Assembly: GCA_001799575.1 (NCBI GenBank) | Contig: MGTT01000018.1 | Span: 77,404 to 126,581 of the forward strand | Direction: 5' to 3' | Source of the DNA: Elusimicrobia bacterium GWA2_56_46 | GTDB lineage: Bacteria; Elusimicrobiota; Elusimicrobia; Elusimicrobiales; UBA9959 | DNA length: 49,178 bases | Part shown: positions 32,096-40,213 of the stretch, piece by piece | Layout of the letters: each line of letters opens with the position of its first letter | Position numbering within the stretch: position 1 is the stretch's first letter | Made by a program: the position numbers and the translations under genes | The notes under the pieces: model-generated | What the model was told of the DNA's origin: nothing | Seen by the model: the letters and a program-made list of their open reading frames with translations, nothing else | The model's database searches: none

Positions 32096-32125
32096 AGTTT
32101 AGCATAGTCCCATTTCAGTCTTCAA
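32096..32125 (-). promoter_or_regulatory. Candidate promoter of the GH3 gene
   Basis: Minus strand: TTGAAG, 18-base spacer, TAAACT, about 65 bases before the GH3 start. Faces the GH16 promoter 20 bases away. Confidence 0.45.
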
Positions 32126-32144
32126 ATGCGCACGAAAATTGCCC

Positions 32145-32173
32145 TTGAAAATACACGAACGGTCAGGTAGACT
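32145..32173 (+). promoter_or_regulatory. Promoter of the GH16 gene
   Basis: TTGAAA, 17-base spacer, TAGACT, 33 bases before the start codon, with a strong CAGGAGG ribosome-binding site downstream. Confidence 0.65.
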
Positions 32174-32206
32174 ATAGAAACAAAGGGAACACCAGGAGGC
32201 GGCGTT

Positions 32207-33055
32207 ATGCGACACCGGATATCTCGTTTTTTGCTGACCGTGTTTGTGATGTCGGCCGCCTCCTTTCACCGGGCGGAAGCGGCCGATCCGGACGACCGTT
32301 CTGCCGGCGAAGGCTGGCGTCTTACCTGGTCGGACGAATTTAACGGCGAGGCGCTGGATCTGAAGAACTGGTCATACGAACTGGGCGGCGGAGGCTGGGG
32401 CAACCAGGAATTGCAGATATATACCGCGAACCCGGAAAACATCCGCGTGGAGAACGGCAGCCTGGTCTTACAGGCCTTATACAACGGCGGAGGGGCGGAC
32501 GGCTATAATTACACGTCCTCGCGGATACTCTCCCTGGGAAAATCGGCGGTACAGTACGGAAAAATAGCCGCGCGCATCAAACTGCCGCGGGGGCAGGGCC
32601 CCTGGCCCGCGTTCTGGCTGCTGGGAGAAAATATCCAGACCGTCGGCTGGCCGGAGTGCGGCGAAATAGACATAATGGAAAGCGGGGGCTACGGCGGCCG
32701 CGATCTTATCACCGGCGCGATCCATTTCAAGGGGGAAACCGGATACCATTCCTATTTTTCGAAAAGGGCAAGCCCCTCCAGCGGGACATCGTACGACAGT
32801 TATCACACCTACGAGATCGAATGGGATAATAAGCGGGTTTCCTGGTTTATGGACGGGGAAAAATACTTCGAGCGGCCCATTACGGGGCCTTATATGCGGG
32901 CGTTCCACAAACCGTTCTTTCTGCTCCTGAACCTGGCCGTTGGAGGCCCGGACACGCCCTACACCGGCCGCAAATCCCCGGACACAACCGTCTTCCCTCA
33001 AAGTATGTATGTGGACTGGATCAGGGTCTACGAAAAATATCCGGAAGATAAATAA
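32207..33055 (+). CDS. Secreted GH16 endo-beta-1,3(4)-glucanase
   Basis: 282 residues. Signal peptide to about residue 25 (HRAEA). One GH16 domain: WRLTWSDEFNGEALDLKNW, the catalytic GEIDIMES with nucleophile E153 and acid/base E158, and the closing MYVDWIRVYEK. The form with the extra Met between D and E is usual for laminarinases and related beta-glucanases. It should cut beta-glucan outside the cell or in the periplasm, giving oligosaccharides for the divergently transcribed GH3 enzyme. The exact linkage cannot be told from sequence alone. Confidence 0.93.
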   Translation: MRHRISRFLLTVFVMSAASFHRAEAADPDDRSAGEGWRLTWSDEFNGEALDLKNWSYELGGGGWGNQELQIYTANPENIRVENGSLVLQALYNGGGADGYNYTSSRILSLGKSAVQYGKIAARIKLPRGQGPWPAFWLLGENIQTVGWPECGEIDIMESGGYGGRDLITGAIHFKGETGYHSYFSKRASPSSGTSYDSYHTYEIEWDNKRVSWFMDGEKYFERPITGPYMRAFHKPFFLLLNLAVGGPDTPYTGRKSPDTTVFPQSMYVDWIRVYEKYPEDK

Positions 33056-33082
33056 GCCCGGGGCTACGACAACAATTTTTAA

Positions 33083-34408
33083 TCAAAGCGAAAAAAGTTC
33101 GGAATGGATCCTGGTTCTGGAAACGCCAAGACCGGTGAGCGCGGCGGAGACGGCGGCGACCATGGGCGGCGGGCCGCACAGGAAAGCGTCCCTCTCCGCG
33201 AAGTCCGGAACCAGGCGTTTTATCATCCCCGCGTCAATACGGCCTTTCTCCCCCTGCCAGTCCGGCTCGCCGCTCAGGACATGGTGCACCCTGAAACCGC
33301 CCTCCTGTTCCAGTTCCGCCAGTTCCCGCCTGAAAACTATATCTTTCTGCGCGCGGTTCGCGTAAAGCAGAACGCAATCCTTGCCGGAAGACAGCAGACT
33401 TTCACCCAGCGCGCGCAGGGGCGTTATCCCTATGCCGCCGGCTATCAGCAGCGCCTTGTCGCCAAGACATTTCTTTTCCGTAAAAACGCCGTGAGGCCCG
33501 TCAATGATGACCGGCGTGCCGGGCTTCAAGGAATTATGCACCGCGCTGGTGAAGTCGCCCGACTTCTTTATAGTGAAGCGCAGATACCGGCCGTCCGGCG
33601 GCCTTGAAACGGAAAAAGGATGGGCCTGGGTCCTGAAACCCGGCGCCCAGAAACGCAGCAGGGCGAACTGTCCGGCCTCCGCCGGCACGGAAGCCATGCC
33701 GCGCCCCGTTATCCAGATGGACTCCGCCTCCGTGGTCTCCGGCACGATCTTTTCCACCACAAATTTATTGGCGCGGTAAAGCCAGAGCGGTTTTAAAACC
33801 CGGCCCCAGGCCAGATTAGCCAGGACAAAAGCATACAGCGCATACCAGATCCGGGCAAAATACGGCGGCTCAGAGGAGAGGTCGCCCCCCAATCCGAACT
33901 GATGGCCTATGGAAAACGCCAGGCCGAGATAAGCGCCCAGGTGGGCGCTATGCCAGGCCTCGTAACTGAGCCGGCGGCGGGCGAACGGAAGCGAAAGTAT
34001 CACGGCGGTGATTATAAGGAGCCCCCCGCAGGCGGCCGGCAGCGCTCCCTCCCAGCCGAGCACCGTCAAATACTGGGCCAGAAAGCCGTTCCCTGTCCGC
34101 AAGGCATGGCTCCAGACGACCAGCGGCGGGTGCGCCAGGAGGGCCAAAGGGATAATGAGCCCCGCCAGGTGGTGAAAGCGCGTAAGGCGATCCAGGCCGA
34201 AAAGCGGCTCAAGCCACCTGGCCCGGGAGATCAGCAGCAGCTGCCCCATGACGCCCAAAGCCGCCATAATCCCGGCCAGCCGGCCGAAAGCCAGGACAAG
34301 GCCGGCCTTGCCGGCAAAGAAAGCGCCGCCTGTAGTATTATCGAAATACCACAGATAAAGTACCGCGGCGCCGCCGACTGGAAAAACGTAAAGTAAAATC
34401 TTTTTCAT
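33083..34408 (-). CDS. Ferric reductase-like transmembrane flavocytochrome
   Basis: 441 residues from the ATG at 34406-34408; an open frame continues upstream to 34759 but is antisense to the cyclophilin gene and is not believed. Six TM segments, with paired histidines on two helices (FHHLAGLIIPLALLAHPP and WHSAHLGAYLGLAFSIGHQF) for b-type heme. Then a ferredoxin-reductase-type FAD domain (HPFSVSRPPDG, IDGPHGVFTE) and an NAD(P) domain (AGGIGITPLRALGE, FLCGPPPMV). It should pass electrons from NAD(P)H through FAD and heme to an external acceptor such as ferric iron or oxygen. No 2Fe-2S domain. Divergent from the cyclophilin gene. Confidence 0.9.
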   Translation of the reverse strand: MKKILLYVFPVGGAAVLYLWYFDNTTGGAFFAGKAGLVLAFGRLAGIMAALGVMGQLLLISRARWLEPLFGLDRLTRFHHLAGLIIPLALLAHPPLVVWSHALRTGNGFLAQYLTVLGWEGALPAACGGLLIITAVILSLPFARRRLSYEAWHSAHLGAYLGLAFSIGHQFGLGGDLSSEPPYFARIWYALYAFVLANLAWGRVLKPLWLYRANKFVVEKIVPETTEAESIWITGRGMASVPAEAGQFALLRFWAPGFRTQAHPFSVSRPPDGRYLRFTIKKSGDFTSAVHNSLKPGTPVIIDGPHGVFTEKKCLGDKALLIAGGIGITPLRALGESLLSSGKDCVLLYANRAQKDIVFRRELAELEQEGGFRVHHVLSGEPDWQGEKGRIDAGMIKRLVPDFAERDAFLCGPPPMVAAVSAALTGLGVSRTRIHSELFSL

Positions 34409-34430
34409 AACCAGGTTTCTCTCGACCGAT

Positions 34431-34440
34431 ATTATATAAT
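34431..34440. promoter_or_regulatory. Palindromic AT box between divergent genes
   Basis: ATTATATAAT reads the same on both strands and contains TATAAT in each direction. It could serve as the -10 of both the flavocytochrome and the cyclophilin genes. No clear -35 on either side. Confidence 0.35.
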
Positions 34441-34490
34441 TTCCCGGCCCCGATGTTGAAAACCCATTCCAAAAAAGGCAAAATATAGCC

Positions 34491-35240
34491 ATGAAAATCG
34501 CGGCTGTCCCCGGACTTATCGCTTTTTCAGTCTTGCTTGCCGCCGCGGCCTGCTCCAACAACAAGCAGGAACCGGCTCCGGCCGCGGGAATACCCGCCGC
34601 CGCAACCCAGGCTGCGGGCCAGCCGGACAACCTCACACCGTCGAAGATCGCACAGGAGACAAAAACCGATATGCAGGCACTTTTAAACCCTTCAAAAGCC
34701 AACGAAAAAGCCCCCGCCGCGTTCAAGGCGAAGTTTAAGACTACCAAAGGCGACTTCACTATCGAAGTAACCCGCGCGTGGGCCCCGCTCGGAGCGGATC
34801 GGTTCTACAACCTGGTCAAGGCCGGGTATTTCACGGATCTCGCTTTCTTCCGCGTCATCTCCGGCTTTATGGTGCAGTTCGGCATTCACGGAGATCCCGC
34901 CGTCAGCGCCAAATGGCGCGAGGCGGCCATCAAGGACGACGAAACGGCGCAATCCAATCTTAAAGGTTACATCACCTACGCCATGGCCGGCCCCAACACC
35001 CGCACCACCCAGCTGTTCATAAATTACGGGGATAATTCCCGCCTGGACGACATGGGCTTCGCGCCTTTCGGCAAAGTGACGGACGGCATGAAAACGGTGG
35101 AGAGCATTTATTCCGGTTACGGCGAGGGCGCCCCGGGCGGCATGGGCCCGGATCAGCGCCGCGCCCAGATGGAAGGCAACGCCTACTTTAAGAAAGATTT
35201 CCCCAGGCTGGATTACATTATAAGCGCCACGCTGGAATAA
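34491..35240 (+). CDS. Cyclophilin-type peptidyl-prolyl isomerase lipoprotein
   Basis: 249 residues. Lipobox LAAAAC puts the lipidated cysteine at C21. After an Ala/Pro-rich linker the cyclophilin domain begins (FKTTKGDFTIEVTRAWAP); recognisable blocks are FYNLVKAGYFTDLAFFRVISGFMVQ (as FYNLVKAGYF and FFRVISGFMVQ), TYAMAGPNTRTTQLFINYGD and FAPFGKVTDGM. These match the catalytic Arg/Phe/Gln positions of the family. A periplasm-facing folding helper. Convergent with the LtaS-like gene, 13 bases apart. Confidence 0.93.
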   Translation: MKIAAVPGLIAFSVLLAAAACSNNKQEPAPAAGIPAAATQAAGQPDNLTPSKIAQETKTDMQALLNPSKANEKAPAAFKAKFKTTKGDFTIEVTRAWAPLGADRFYNLVKAGYFTDLAFFRVISGFMVQFGIHGDPAVSAKWREAAIKDDETAQSNLKGYITYAMAGPNTRTTQLFINYGDNSRLDDMGFAPFGKVTDGMKTVESIYSGYGEGAPGGMGPDQRRAQMEGNAYFKKDFPRLDYIISATLE

Positions 35241-35253
35241 CCCCGGCGCGGTC

Positions 35254-37161
35254 TCAGGGCAAGCGGTTAAGCCTGTTCTTGTGCAGGTAGTTGGCGGTCT
35301 GGTAAAAGGCGATCCCCTCGTCTTTTAAGCCGGCGGTTTCCGGCCCTTCGGACAGGGTTTCAGCCCTCCCCTCGATGCGGTAAGTCTTTACATATTTCAT
35401 CGGGCCGAGCACGGCCAGAAAATCCCCCTTTAAAAACCCCAGCTTCTGGTAGGTGGAGACAAAAGCCCGGCCCGCGGCCGGGCCGCCTTTCATGGCGTCC
35501 CGCCCCAGGAAGATGCTCTCATAACTGAAATTCAACAAACCGAGAACCGTGGGCGCCACATCCGGCTGGCCGGCCAGGACTTCCGACACGCCCGGCTTCA
35601 CATGGGCCGGTGAGTAGATCAGCAGGGGAATATGGTAATTCCGGACCGGCATTTCGGTCCGGTCGGCCGAGTTGGCGCAGTGGTCGGCGGTAATGATGAA
35701 AACCGTGTCCCTGAACCAGGGCCTGTTTTTTGCGTCCTTAAGAAATTTGCCTATGGCGTAATCCGCGTATTTTATCGCGCCGCGCCGGCTTTGGGAAGAC
35801 GGCGGGATATCTATGCGCCCTTCCGGATAAGTGAAAGGCCTATGGTTGGAAGTGGTCATGACCAGGCTGAAAAACCGCTTGCCGGCCTTGTAGGACTTGT
35901 CCGCTTCCGTTATGGTCCTGTTCAGGAGATCCTCATCGGACACGCCCCAGACATTGGCGAACGCTATTTCGCTTTTAGCGAAATCGGCCCGGTCCACGAT
36001 ATCAAAGCCGTTTCCCGCGAAAAACGAATTCATGTTATCAAAATATCCATAACCGGCGTAGATGAATTTATTATCGTAGCCGCGTTCCCGCATCAGGCCG
36101 CCCCAAGAAAAAAAACCGCCGTTATCGGGCCGCTTTATGATGGACGTGCCGGGGAGCGGCGGCATGGAAAGGTTGAGCGCCTCAAGGCCGCGCACCGTCC
36201 TGGTGCCGGAGGCGTAGAATTTTTTGAAGAAGAGGGATTTCGGCGCGAGGGAGTCCAGATTCGGCGTGACGCCCTTGTTCCCGCCCAGTGCCTTGAGGTA
36301 TTCCCCGCTCAGACTTTCTTCCACTATCAGGACGAGATTCAGTTTTTTTTCCGGCCCTGAAGCGGTTATCTTCCTTTTTATATTCCGGAGCTCCGGGCCG
36401 AGGAAGCGGACACCGGAACCTTTAAGATCATCACGCAGCAGCCTGAACGCCGCGTCCGCGTCCATGGAGGCGTAAAACTTATCATAAGGCAGCTCATTGT
36501 TCCTCAGGGCGGAAAAGAAAGAATAGACGCCGTTGGAGGAAAGTTCGTTGGCGTATTCGTTACGGCTTATCCGCGCCCAGTTCAGGGTGACGAAAGCGAA
36601 ACCCAGGACGGGAACCGCCAGCATAACGGCCGCCGGCAGGAGACGTTTTCTGAAAGGCCCGGCCGCGGCGAGCGCCCGGTCAAGGGGTTTTTTAGCCAGG
36701 GCCAGTACCCCGGCGGAAAGCACAAAGAGCGCCGGCAGGATCAGCGCCAGGTTGTAGGACTCCCTGATATTCCCCCACACCTCGTTCGTATAGACCAGAT
36801 AATCCACGGCGATAAAGTTGAACCTCACGCCGAACTCATAGAAAAACAGATACTCAGCGGTTCCGTTGAACGCCAGGGCGTAAGCGGACAGGAAAAATAC
36901 GGCCCGGACGGCGTAACGGTGCCATTTGGACGAATACACCCCCGCTGGAGCCAGAAGCGTCCAGAACACCAGCGGCAGGGCCGCGTAGGAGAACGTGAGG
37001 ATGTCAAAAAAAAGACCGACGGTGAAAATCTTGGCGAGGAGAGGGATGCCGTGTTCCAGTTCCGGCCAGGCGTAAACGGCAAGCGCGGCCCTTGTCAGGA
37101 ACGAAGCCGCCAGGAACAGAATCAGGAACACGTTGACCAGGGAAAACCTGTTTTTATCCAT
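35254..37161 (-). CDS. LtaS/MdoB-like membrane phosphoglycerol transferase (sulfatase fold)
   Basis: 635 residues. Five TM segments in the first 195 residues, then an extracytoplasmic sulfatase-fold domain. Metal/active-site features: LVLIVEESLSGEY with E281/E282, ASGTRTVRGLEAL with the likely nucleophile T322, TTSNHRPFTYP, and FIITADHC. This set is typical of lipoteichoic-acid synthase and MdoB-like enzymes that transfer phosphoglycerol or phosphoethanolamine from lipids to surface glycans. In a Gram-negative context the acceptor is probably a periplasmic glucan or a lipid-linked glycan (inference). Upstream lies the MITE at 37186-37450. Confidence 0.9.
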   Translation of the reverse strand: MDKNRFSLVNVFLILFLAASFLTRAALAVYAWPELEHGIPLLAKIFTVGLFFDILTFSYAALPLVFWTLLAPAGVYSSKWHRYAVRAVFFLSAYALAFNGTAEYLFFYEFGVRFNFIAVDYLVYTNEVWGNIRESYNLALILPALFVLSAGVLALAKKPLDRALAAAGPFRKRLLPAAVMLAVPVLGFAFVTLNWARISRNEYANELSSNGVYSFFSALRNNELPYDKFYASMDADAAFRLLRDDLKGSGVRFLGPELRNIKRKITASGPEKKLNLVLIVEESLSGEYLKALGGNKGVTPNLDSLAPKSLFFKKFYASGTRTVRGLEALNLSMPPLPGTSIIKRPDNGGFFSWGGLMRERGYDNKFIYAGYGYFDNMNSFFAGNGFDIVDRADFAKSEIAFANVWGVSDEDLLNRTITEADKSYKAGKRFFSLVMTTSNHRPFTYPEGRIDIPPSSQSRRGAIKYADYAIGKFLKDAKNRPWFRDTVFIITADHCANSADRTEMPVRNYHIPLLIYSPAHVKPGVSEVLAGQPDVAPTVLGLLNFSYESIFLGRDAMKGGPAAGRAFVSTYQKLGFLKGDFLAVLGPMKYVKTYRIEGRAETLSEGPETAGLKDEGIAFYQTANYLHKNRLNRLP

Positions 37162-37185
37162 GACTCAGGGCTGGAGAGGCTTTAA

Positions 37186-37450
37186 GGAGCCGTGACAGAA
37201 TAATTTGAGCATTTGGCTGACCGATTTTGGGCTGCAACAAGGAACGAGGAGCGCGGCGTACTAATTGGTACGTAAGCGACGAATGACGCAGTTGCAGCCC
37301 AAAAGCGGTCAGCCCCCCGGGGGAGGCGCATCTTTGGCCGGCTGCTGCGTTGCTCCTCCTCTATGCAGCCCAGCTGCACCATCGTCGTCGCGCCTTGCAT
37401 CCGACTCAAAGCTGTGCCTCCAAATGCTCAAATTATTCTGTCACGGCTCC
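37186..37450. mobile_element. MITE-like element with 31-bp terminal inverted repeats
   Basis: Perfect 31-base inverted ends (37186-37216 and 37420-37450), starting GGAGCCGTGACAG and reading ...GAGCATTTGG inwards. The direct repeat TAA flanks both sides (37183-37185 and 37451-37453), a candidate target duplication. Inside are two further imperfect hairpins: 37216-37314 (GGCTGACCG...CGGTCAGCC, with GGGCTGCAAC...GTTGCAGCCC) and about 37322-37420 (GGAGGCGCATCTTTGG against CAAAGCTGTGCCTCC). No coding capacity. The right end overlaps the SRAP gene and provides its last five residues and stop codon. Confidence 0.88.
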
Positions 37451-38068
37451 TAAGCATTCCGGGGAATTATTCTCCGGGGAATTGACCACGGCCGACACCT
37501 TGTAGCCGTGCATAAGGGCGGAATCGAAGGCGCGCAGGATGGGCAGCAGTTCCTCGGTATTGCTGGAGCGCAGATCCAGCCAGAGCTTTTCCCGCTCTCC
37601 GTCCAGAATGACAGGCATCCGGTGATGCACCGTTTTGACCAGGGCGTTGGCCAGGCAGGTCACCACGGCGTAAGTTCCGGTGGCCTCGTCATAGACGCCG
37701 GCCATGGCGAAAAGGCCCTTGTCCCTCAGTTCGAATCTGTACGGCACTTTCTCACCCGCGGTATGGGCCCACTCATAGAAACCGTCCGCCGGCACTACGC
37801 AGCGTTTGTTGTAAAAAGCGTTTTTGAAAGTCGGCCTGGAAGCTATCCCCTCCGCGCGGGCGTTTATGAACCCTTCCCGCCCGCCGCTTCCCGCCCAGCC
37901 GGGGATAAACCCCCATCTCAGCATCTTGATTACGCCTCCTGCTATAACAGGGGCTTCCTGCCCGGCCGAGATATTATAACTCGGGCGCACAGGCATGCTC
38001 GGCGGTTTCACATGGAAACGCTTCACAAGTTCGCCGGCTTCAAAAGTTTGGGAATATCTTACGCACAT
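37433..38068 (-). CDS. SRAP-domain protein (YedK/HMCES, abasic-site DNA-protein crosslinker)
   Basis: 211 residues. Catalytic Cys2 (MCVRYS), N69 in FINARAE, E99 in VPADGFYEW, and H148 in VKTVHHRMPVIL, the set needed to form a thiazolidine crosslink with abasic sites in single-stranded DNA. Length is close to normal. The natural-looking end NNSPECL is followed by GAVTE and a stop, all encoded by the inserted MITE, so the original C-terminus was replaced. The start codon overlaps the stop of the response regulator by one base (TAATG), so the two are coupled. Confidence 0.93.
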   Translation of the reverse strand: MCVRYSQTFEAGELVKRFHVKPPSMPVRPSYNISAGQEAPVIAGGVIKMLRWGFIPGWAGSGGREGFINARAEGIASRPTFKNAFYNKRCVVPADGFYEWAHTAGEKVPYRFELRDKGLFAMAGVYDEATGTYAVVTCLANALVKTVHHRMPVILDGEREKLWLDLRSSNTEELLPILRAFDSALMHGYKVSAVVNSPENNSPECLGAVTE

Positions 38069-38430
38069 TAAAGTTTCGCCGCTATTTTATTCACTTCCGC
38101 CGTCAGCCTGTCAAAATCCACCGGTTTAGGCATTATAAGCACGTCTTTCGGAATCCCCGCGTCCGCCAGTTCGTTCCTGTCGGCGCCCGTGATCATGATG
38201 ACGGGGATGCCGGCAAGCGGCGGGTACATATCTATCATGGCGATCATAGAATTGCCGGTCATCTCGGGCATATGCATATCCGTGACAATGAGATCCGGCC
38301 TTTCATCCAGAGCCAGTTTCACCAGTTCGGTACCGTTCTCGCTGGTCCGGATCGCGTGACCCAGCTCCGTTAAAAAGGCCTCCAGCATTTCCCGCACGAG
38401 AGCGTCGTCTTCAGCGATAAGTATTCTCAT
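38068..38430 (-). CDS. Single-domain response regulator (CheY-like receiver)
   Basis: 120 residues from the ATG at 38428-38430 (GGAAGGTGG upstream); a frame from 38475 is less likely. Receiver domain: acidic pocket E7/D8/D9, phosphoacceptor D51 in LIVTDMHMPEM, the Thr of MITGAD, and the Lys of PKPVD. No output domain, so it acts through protein partners. No histidine kinase nearby. Coupled to the SRAP gene. Confidence 0.93.
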   Translation of the reverse strand: MRILIAEDDALVREMLEAFLTELGHAIRTSENGTELVKLALDERPDLIVTDMHMPEMTGNSMIAMIDMYPPLAGIPVIMITGADRNELADAGIPKDVLIMPKPVDFDRLTAEVNKIAAKL

Positions 38431-38506
38431 GATGTCCACCTTCCGGCGATCCGGCAGACTGCCCGGCCCCGTCAAGCCGGCAGTACCATTGTATCATTAT
38501 CTTATT

Positions 38507-38533
38507 AAAAAACCGGGGCTGAAATAAACCCCG
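38507..38533 (-). terminator. Terminator after the winged-helix/nucleotidyltransferase gene
   Basis: Minus strand: CGGGG, a 10-base loop, CCCCG, then G and TTTTTT. About 70 bases past the stop codon. Confidence 0.6.
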
Positions 38534-38604
38534 TCTGCGGGCATGGCTCCGCCCAGGAACCCAAGGCGGATAATTCCAACCGCAATTTCCGGAAGGTTAG
38601 ACTG

Positions 38605-39123
38605 TTACACCAACTGCACCGCTTCGGCGCCCAGCATCCCCCTGAGGATGGCGTCGCCGCCGAACTGGAAAGGCGTCAACTTAAAAATGTTCACCCTGCG
38701 CCCGATATCGGCCTGGGCCGTAAGGAGCCTCTGTTCCACGGCGCCGCCGGCGGCGTCGCCCACCACCACCAGATCCACGTCCCCGCGCATATTCATATAA
38801 CCGCCGAAAGCGTAACAACTCTGTACGCCTTTCATGTTTATAAGCGCCCGCTCAAGCCGTTCCTCGATGCGGGCCCTTTTCATGAATATGGTCTTGTAGT
38901 GATGATAGAACAGCGTATCGGCCGCGGCGGAAAAATACCGTTGTTTTCCGCGGCGCCGGCTTTTGAGTACCCGCTCGCGCTCCAGTTTTAGAAAAACACG
39001 TTCCACGTTCCGCGGTTTCTCCCTGAGAAGCTTGATGCATCTTTCCAGGGTCAATTCCCGGTCTTCGTTGGAAACGAACCAGGCAAACACTTTTCTGAGT
39101 GTCTTGGATCTTAAACTTATCAT
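38605..39123 (-). CDS. Winged-helix protein with a C-terminal nucleotidyltransferase-like domain
   Basis: 172 residues from the ATG at 39121-39123 (GGGGGG upstream). The N-terminal half looks like a winged helix (KVFAWFVSNEDRELTLERC, KLERERVLKSRRRGKQRYFS). The C-terminal half resembles a minimal nucleotidyltransferase: AFGGYMNMRGDVDLVVVGDAAGG, written here as AFGGYM and GDVDLVVVG. The first motif has GG where active enzymes have GS, and the gap is short, so activity is doubtful. Possibly a regulator that senses nucleotides or a solo relative of MNT antitoxins. A TACAAT box with an upstream TG lies just before the gene. Confidence 0.8.
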   Translation of the reverse strand: MISLRSKTLRKVFAWFVSNEDRELTLERCIKLLREKPRNVERVFLKLERERVLKSRRRGKQRYFSAAADTLFYHHYKTIFMKRARIEERLERALINMKGVQSCYAFGGYMNMRGDVDLVVVGDAAGGAVEQRLLTAQADIGRRVNIFKLTPFQFGGDAILRGMLGAEAVQLV

Positions 39124-39208
39124 TCTACCCCCCCAGGTCCTTAATAAGTCAGGATAATTGTACCACATGCGGAACGCGGCGGGGTATGACGGAGGTCAAC
39201 CGGCGGCG

Positions 39209-40213
39209 TCAGAATGTCAGGGTGACCTTTTTCAGGCCTTTGGGGTTGTCGGGGTTCAGGCCTTTGTCGGCGGCCAGGTGCAGGGCTGTCAGCTTCATCT
39301 CTATGTCGGCCAGCAGGCAGTTGAAAGGGAACTTGCCCTTCGCCGGAGCTATCACGCGGTAAGGGGTTTTTCTCTCCTTCAGCGCAAGCCTCACCTTTTC
39401 CATGTCCTCCGGCAGTTCCCTGGAGGGGCTGAAGAGAAAAACGAAATCCTTTGAAGTATAGGCGCCGACCGGCCCGTGCAGGAATTCCGCCGCGGAATAA
39501 CCCAGGGCATGGGCCTTTGCCATTTCCCTGAACTTTAAAGCCGAATCGTCGGCCACCGCGTTATACGGCCCGCGTCCGACGAAACCTATGACGCCGGCGT
39601 TCCTGAGCCCGGGCCAGAAACCGGCTCCGGACGGATCGAACCCGGAAGCCAGGAACTCCCTGATAAGCGATACCGTCCCGCTGAACTCCTTGGCCCTGAA
39701 ACAGCCGCTCCAGTACCGCGCCGTCCACAAAACGGCCCAGAGCTGAAGGATAAAGCTCTTCGTGGCGGCCACGGGCACCTCTTTCGAACCGGAGAGCAGG
39801 ATATGCGTATCGGCCAGACGGGCGAGCGGATTATTCCTCAGGTCCGCCTCATTGGTCACGGCCACGCTTTTGGCGCCCCACCCCATCAGTTTTTTAACGC
39901 AGGCAGCCACGTCCGGACTTCTGCCGGACTGCGAGAAAGCCCACACGACCTGATCCCTGAAACGCAGGGGCACGCGGGCTTCGAAGATGGAATGCGGATG
40001 TATGAAATTAGTAATGACTCCGGAGTAACCTTCCCAGATATACTTGGCGAACAACGTGGCGTTGCCGGAAGAACCCCGGCCCACAAGATAGACCGCCCTG
40101 TCTTTGGATCTCAGCGCGCCGGCCTTGAGCGCGGAAGCGCGCCGGGAGAAATCCTCCAGCAGGGCCGGTATCTCCATTATGTCCTTATAGGTGAGAGTGT
40201 CAGAAGGTTTCAT
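39209..40213 (-). CDS. SIS-domain sugar-phosphate isomerase (GlmS-isomerase-like)
   Basis: 334 residues, two SIS domains, no glutaminase domain. Motifs typical of the GlmS isomerase part: GRGSSGNATLFAKY, SQSGRSPDVAA, SKEVPVAATKSF, EFLHGPVGAYTS and the C-terminal KGLNPDNPKGLKKVT. It probably isomerises or deaminates an amino-sugar phosphate, as AgaS/GlmS relatives do. The start overlaps the HAD gene stop (TAATG), so it works with a phosphatase. Confidence 0.9.
   Translation of the reverse strand: MKPSDTLTYKDIMEIPALLEDFSRRASALKAGALRSKDRAVYLVGRGSSGNATLFAKYIWEGYSGVITNFIHPHSIFEARVPLRFRDQVVWAFSQSGRSPDVAACVKKLMGWGAKSVAVTNEADLRNNPLARLADTHILLSGSKEVPVAATKSFILQLWAVLWTARYWSGCFRAKEFSGTVSLIREFLASGFDPSGAGFWPGLRNAGVIGFVGRGPYNAVADDSALKFREMAKAHALGYSAAEFLHGPVGAYTSKDFVFLFSPSRELPEDMEKVRLALKERKTPYRVIAPAKGKFPFNCLLADIEMKLTALHLAADKGLNPDNPKGLKKVTLTF

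Noticed and set aside
30924-32102. 392-codon plus-strand open frame
   Set aside because: Lies antisense to the GH3 gene, whose domains are intact; no recognisable domain or ribosome site.
34409-34759. N-terminal extension of the flavocytochrome
   Set aside because: It would be entirely antisense to the cyclophilin lipoprotein start; the ATG at 34406-34408 gives a normal six-TM protein.
37162-37432. Small open frames inside the MITE
   Set aside because: Short, Arg/Cys-rich and produced by inverted repeats; no ribosome sites and no similarity to proteins.
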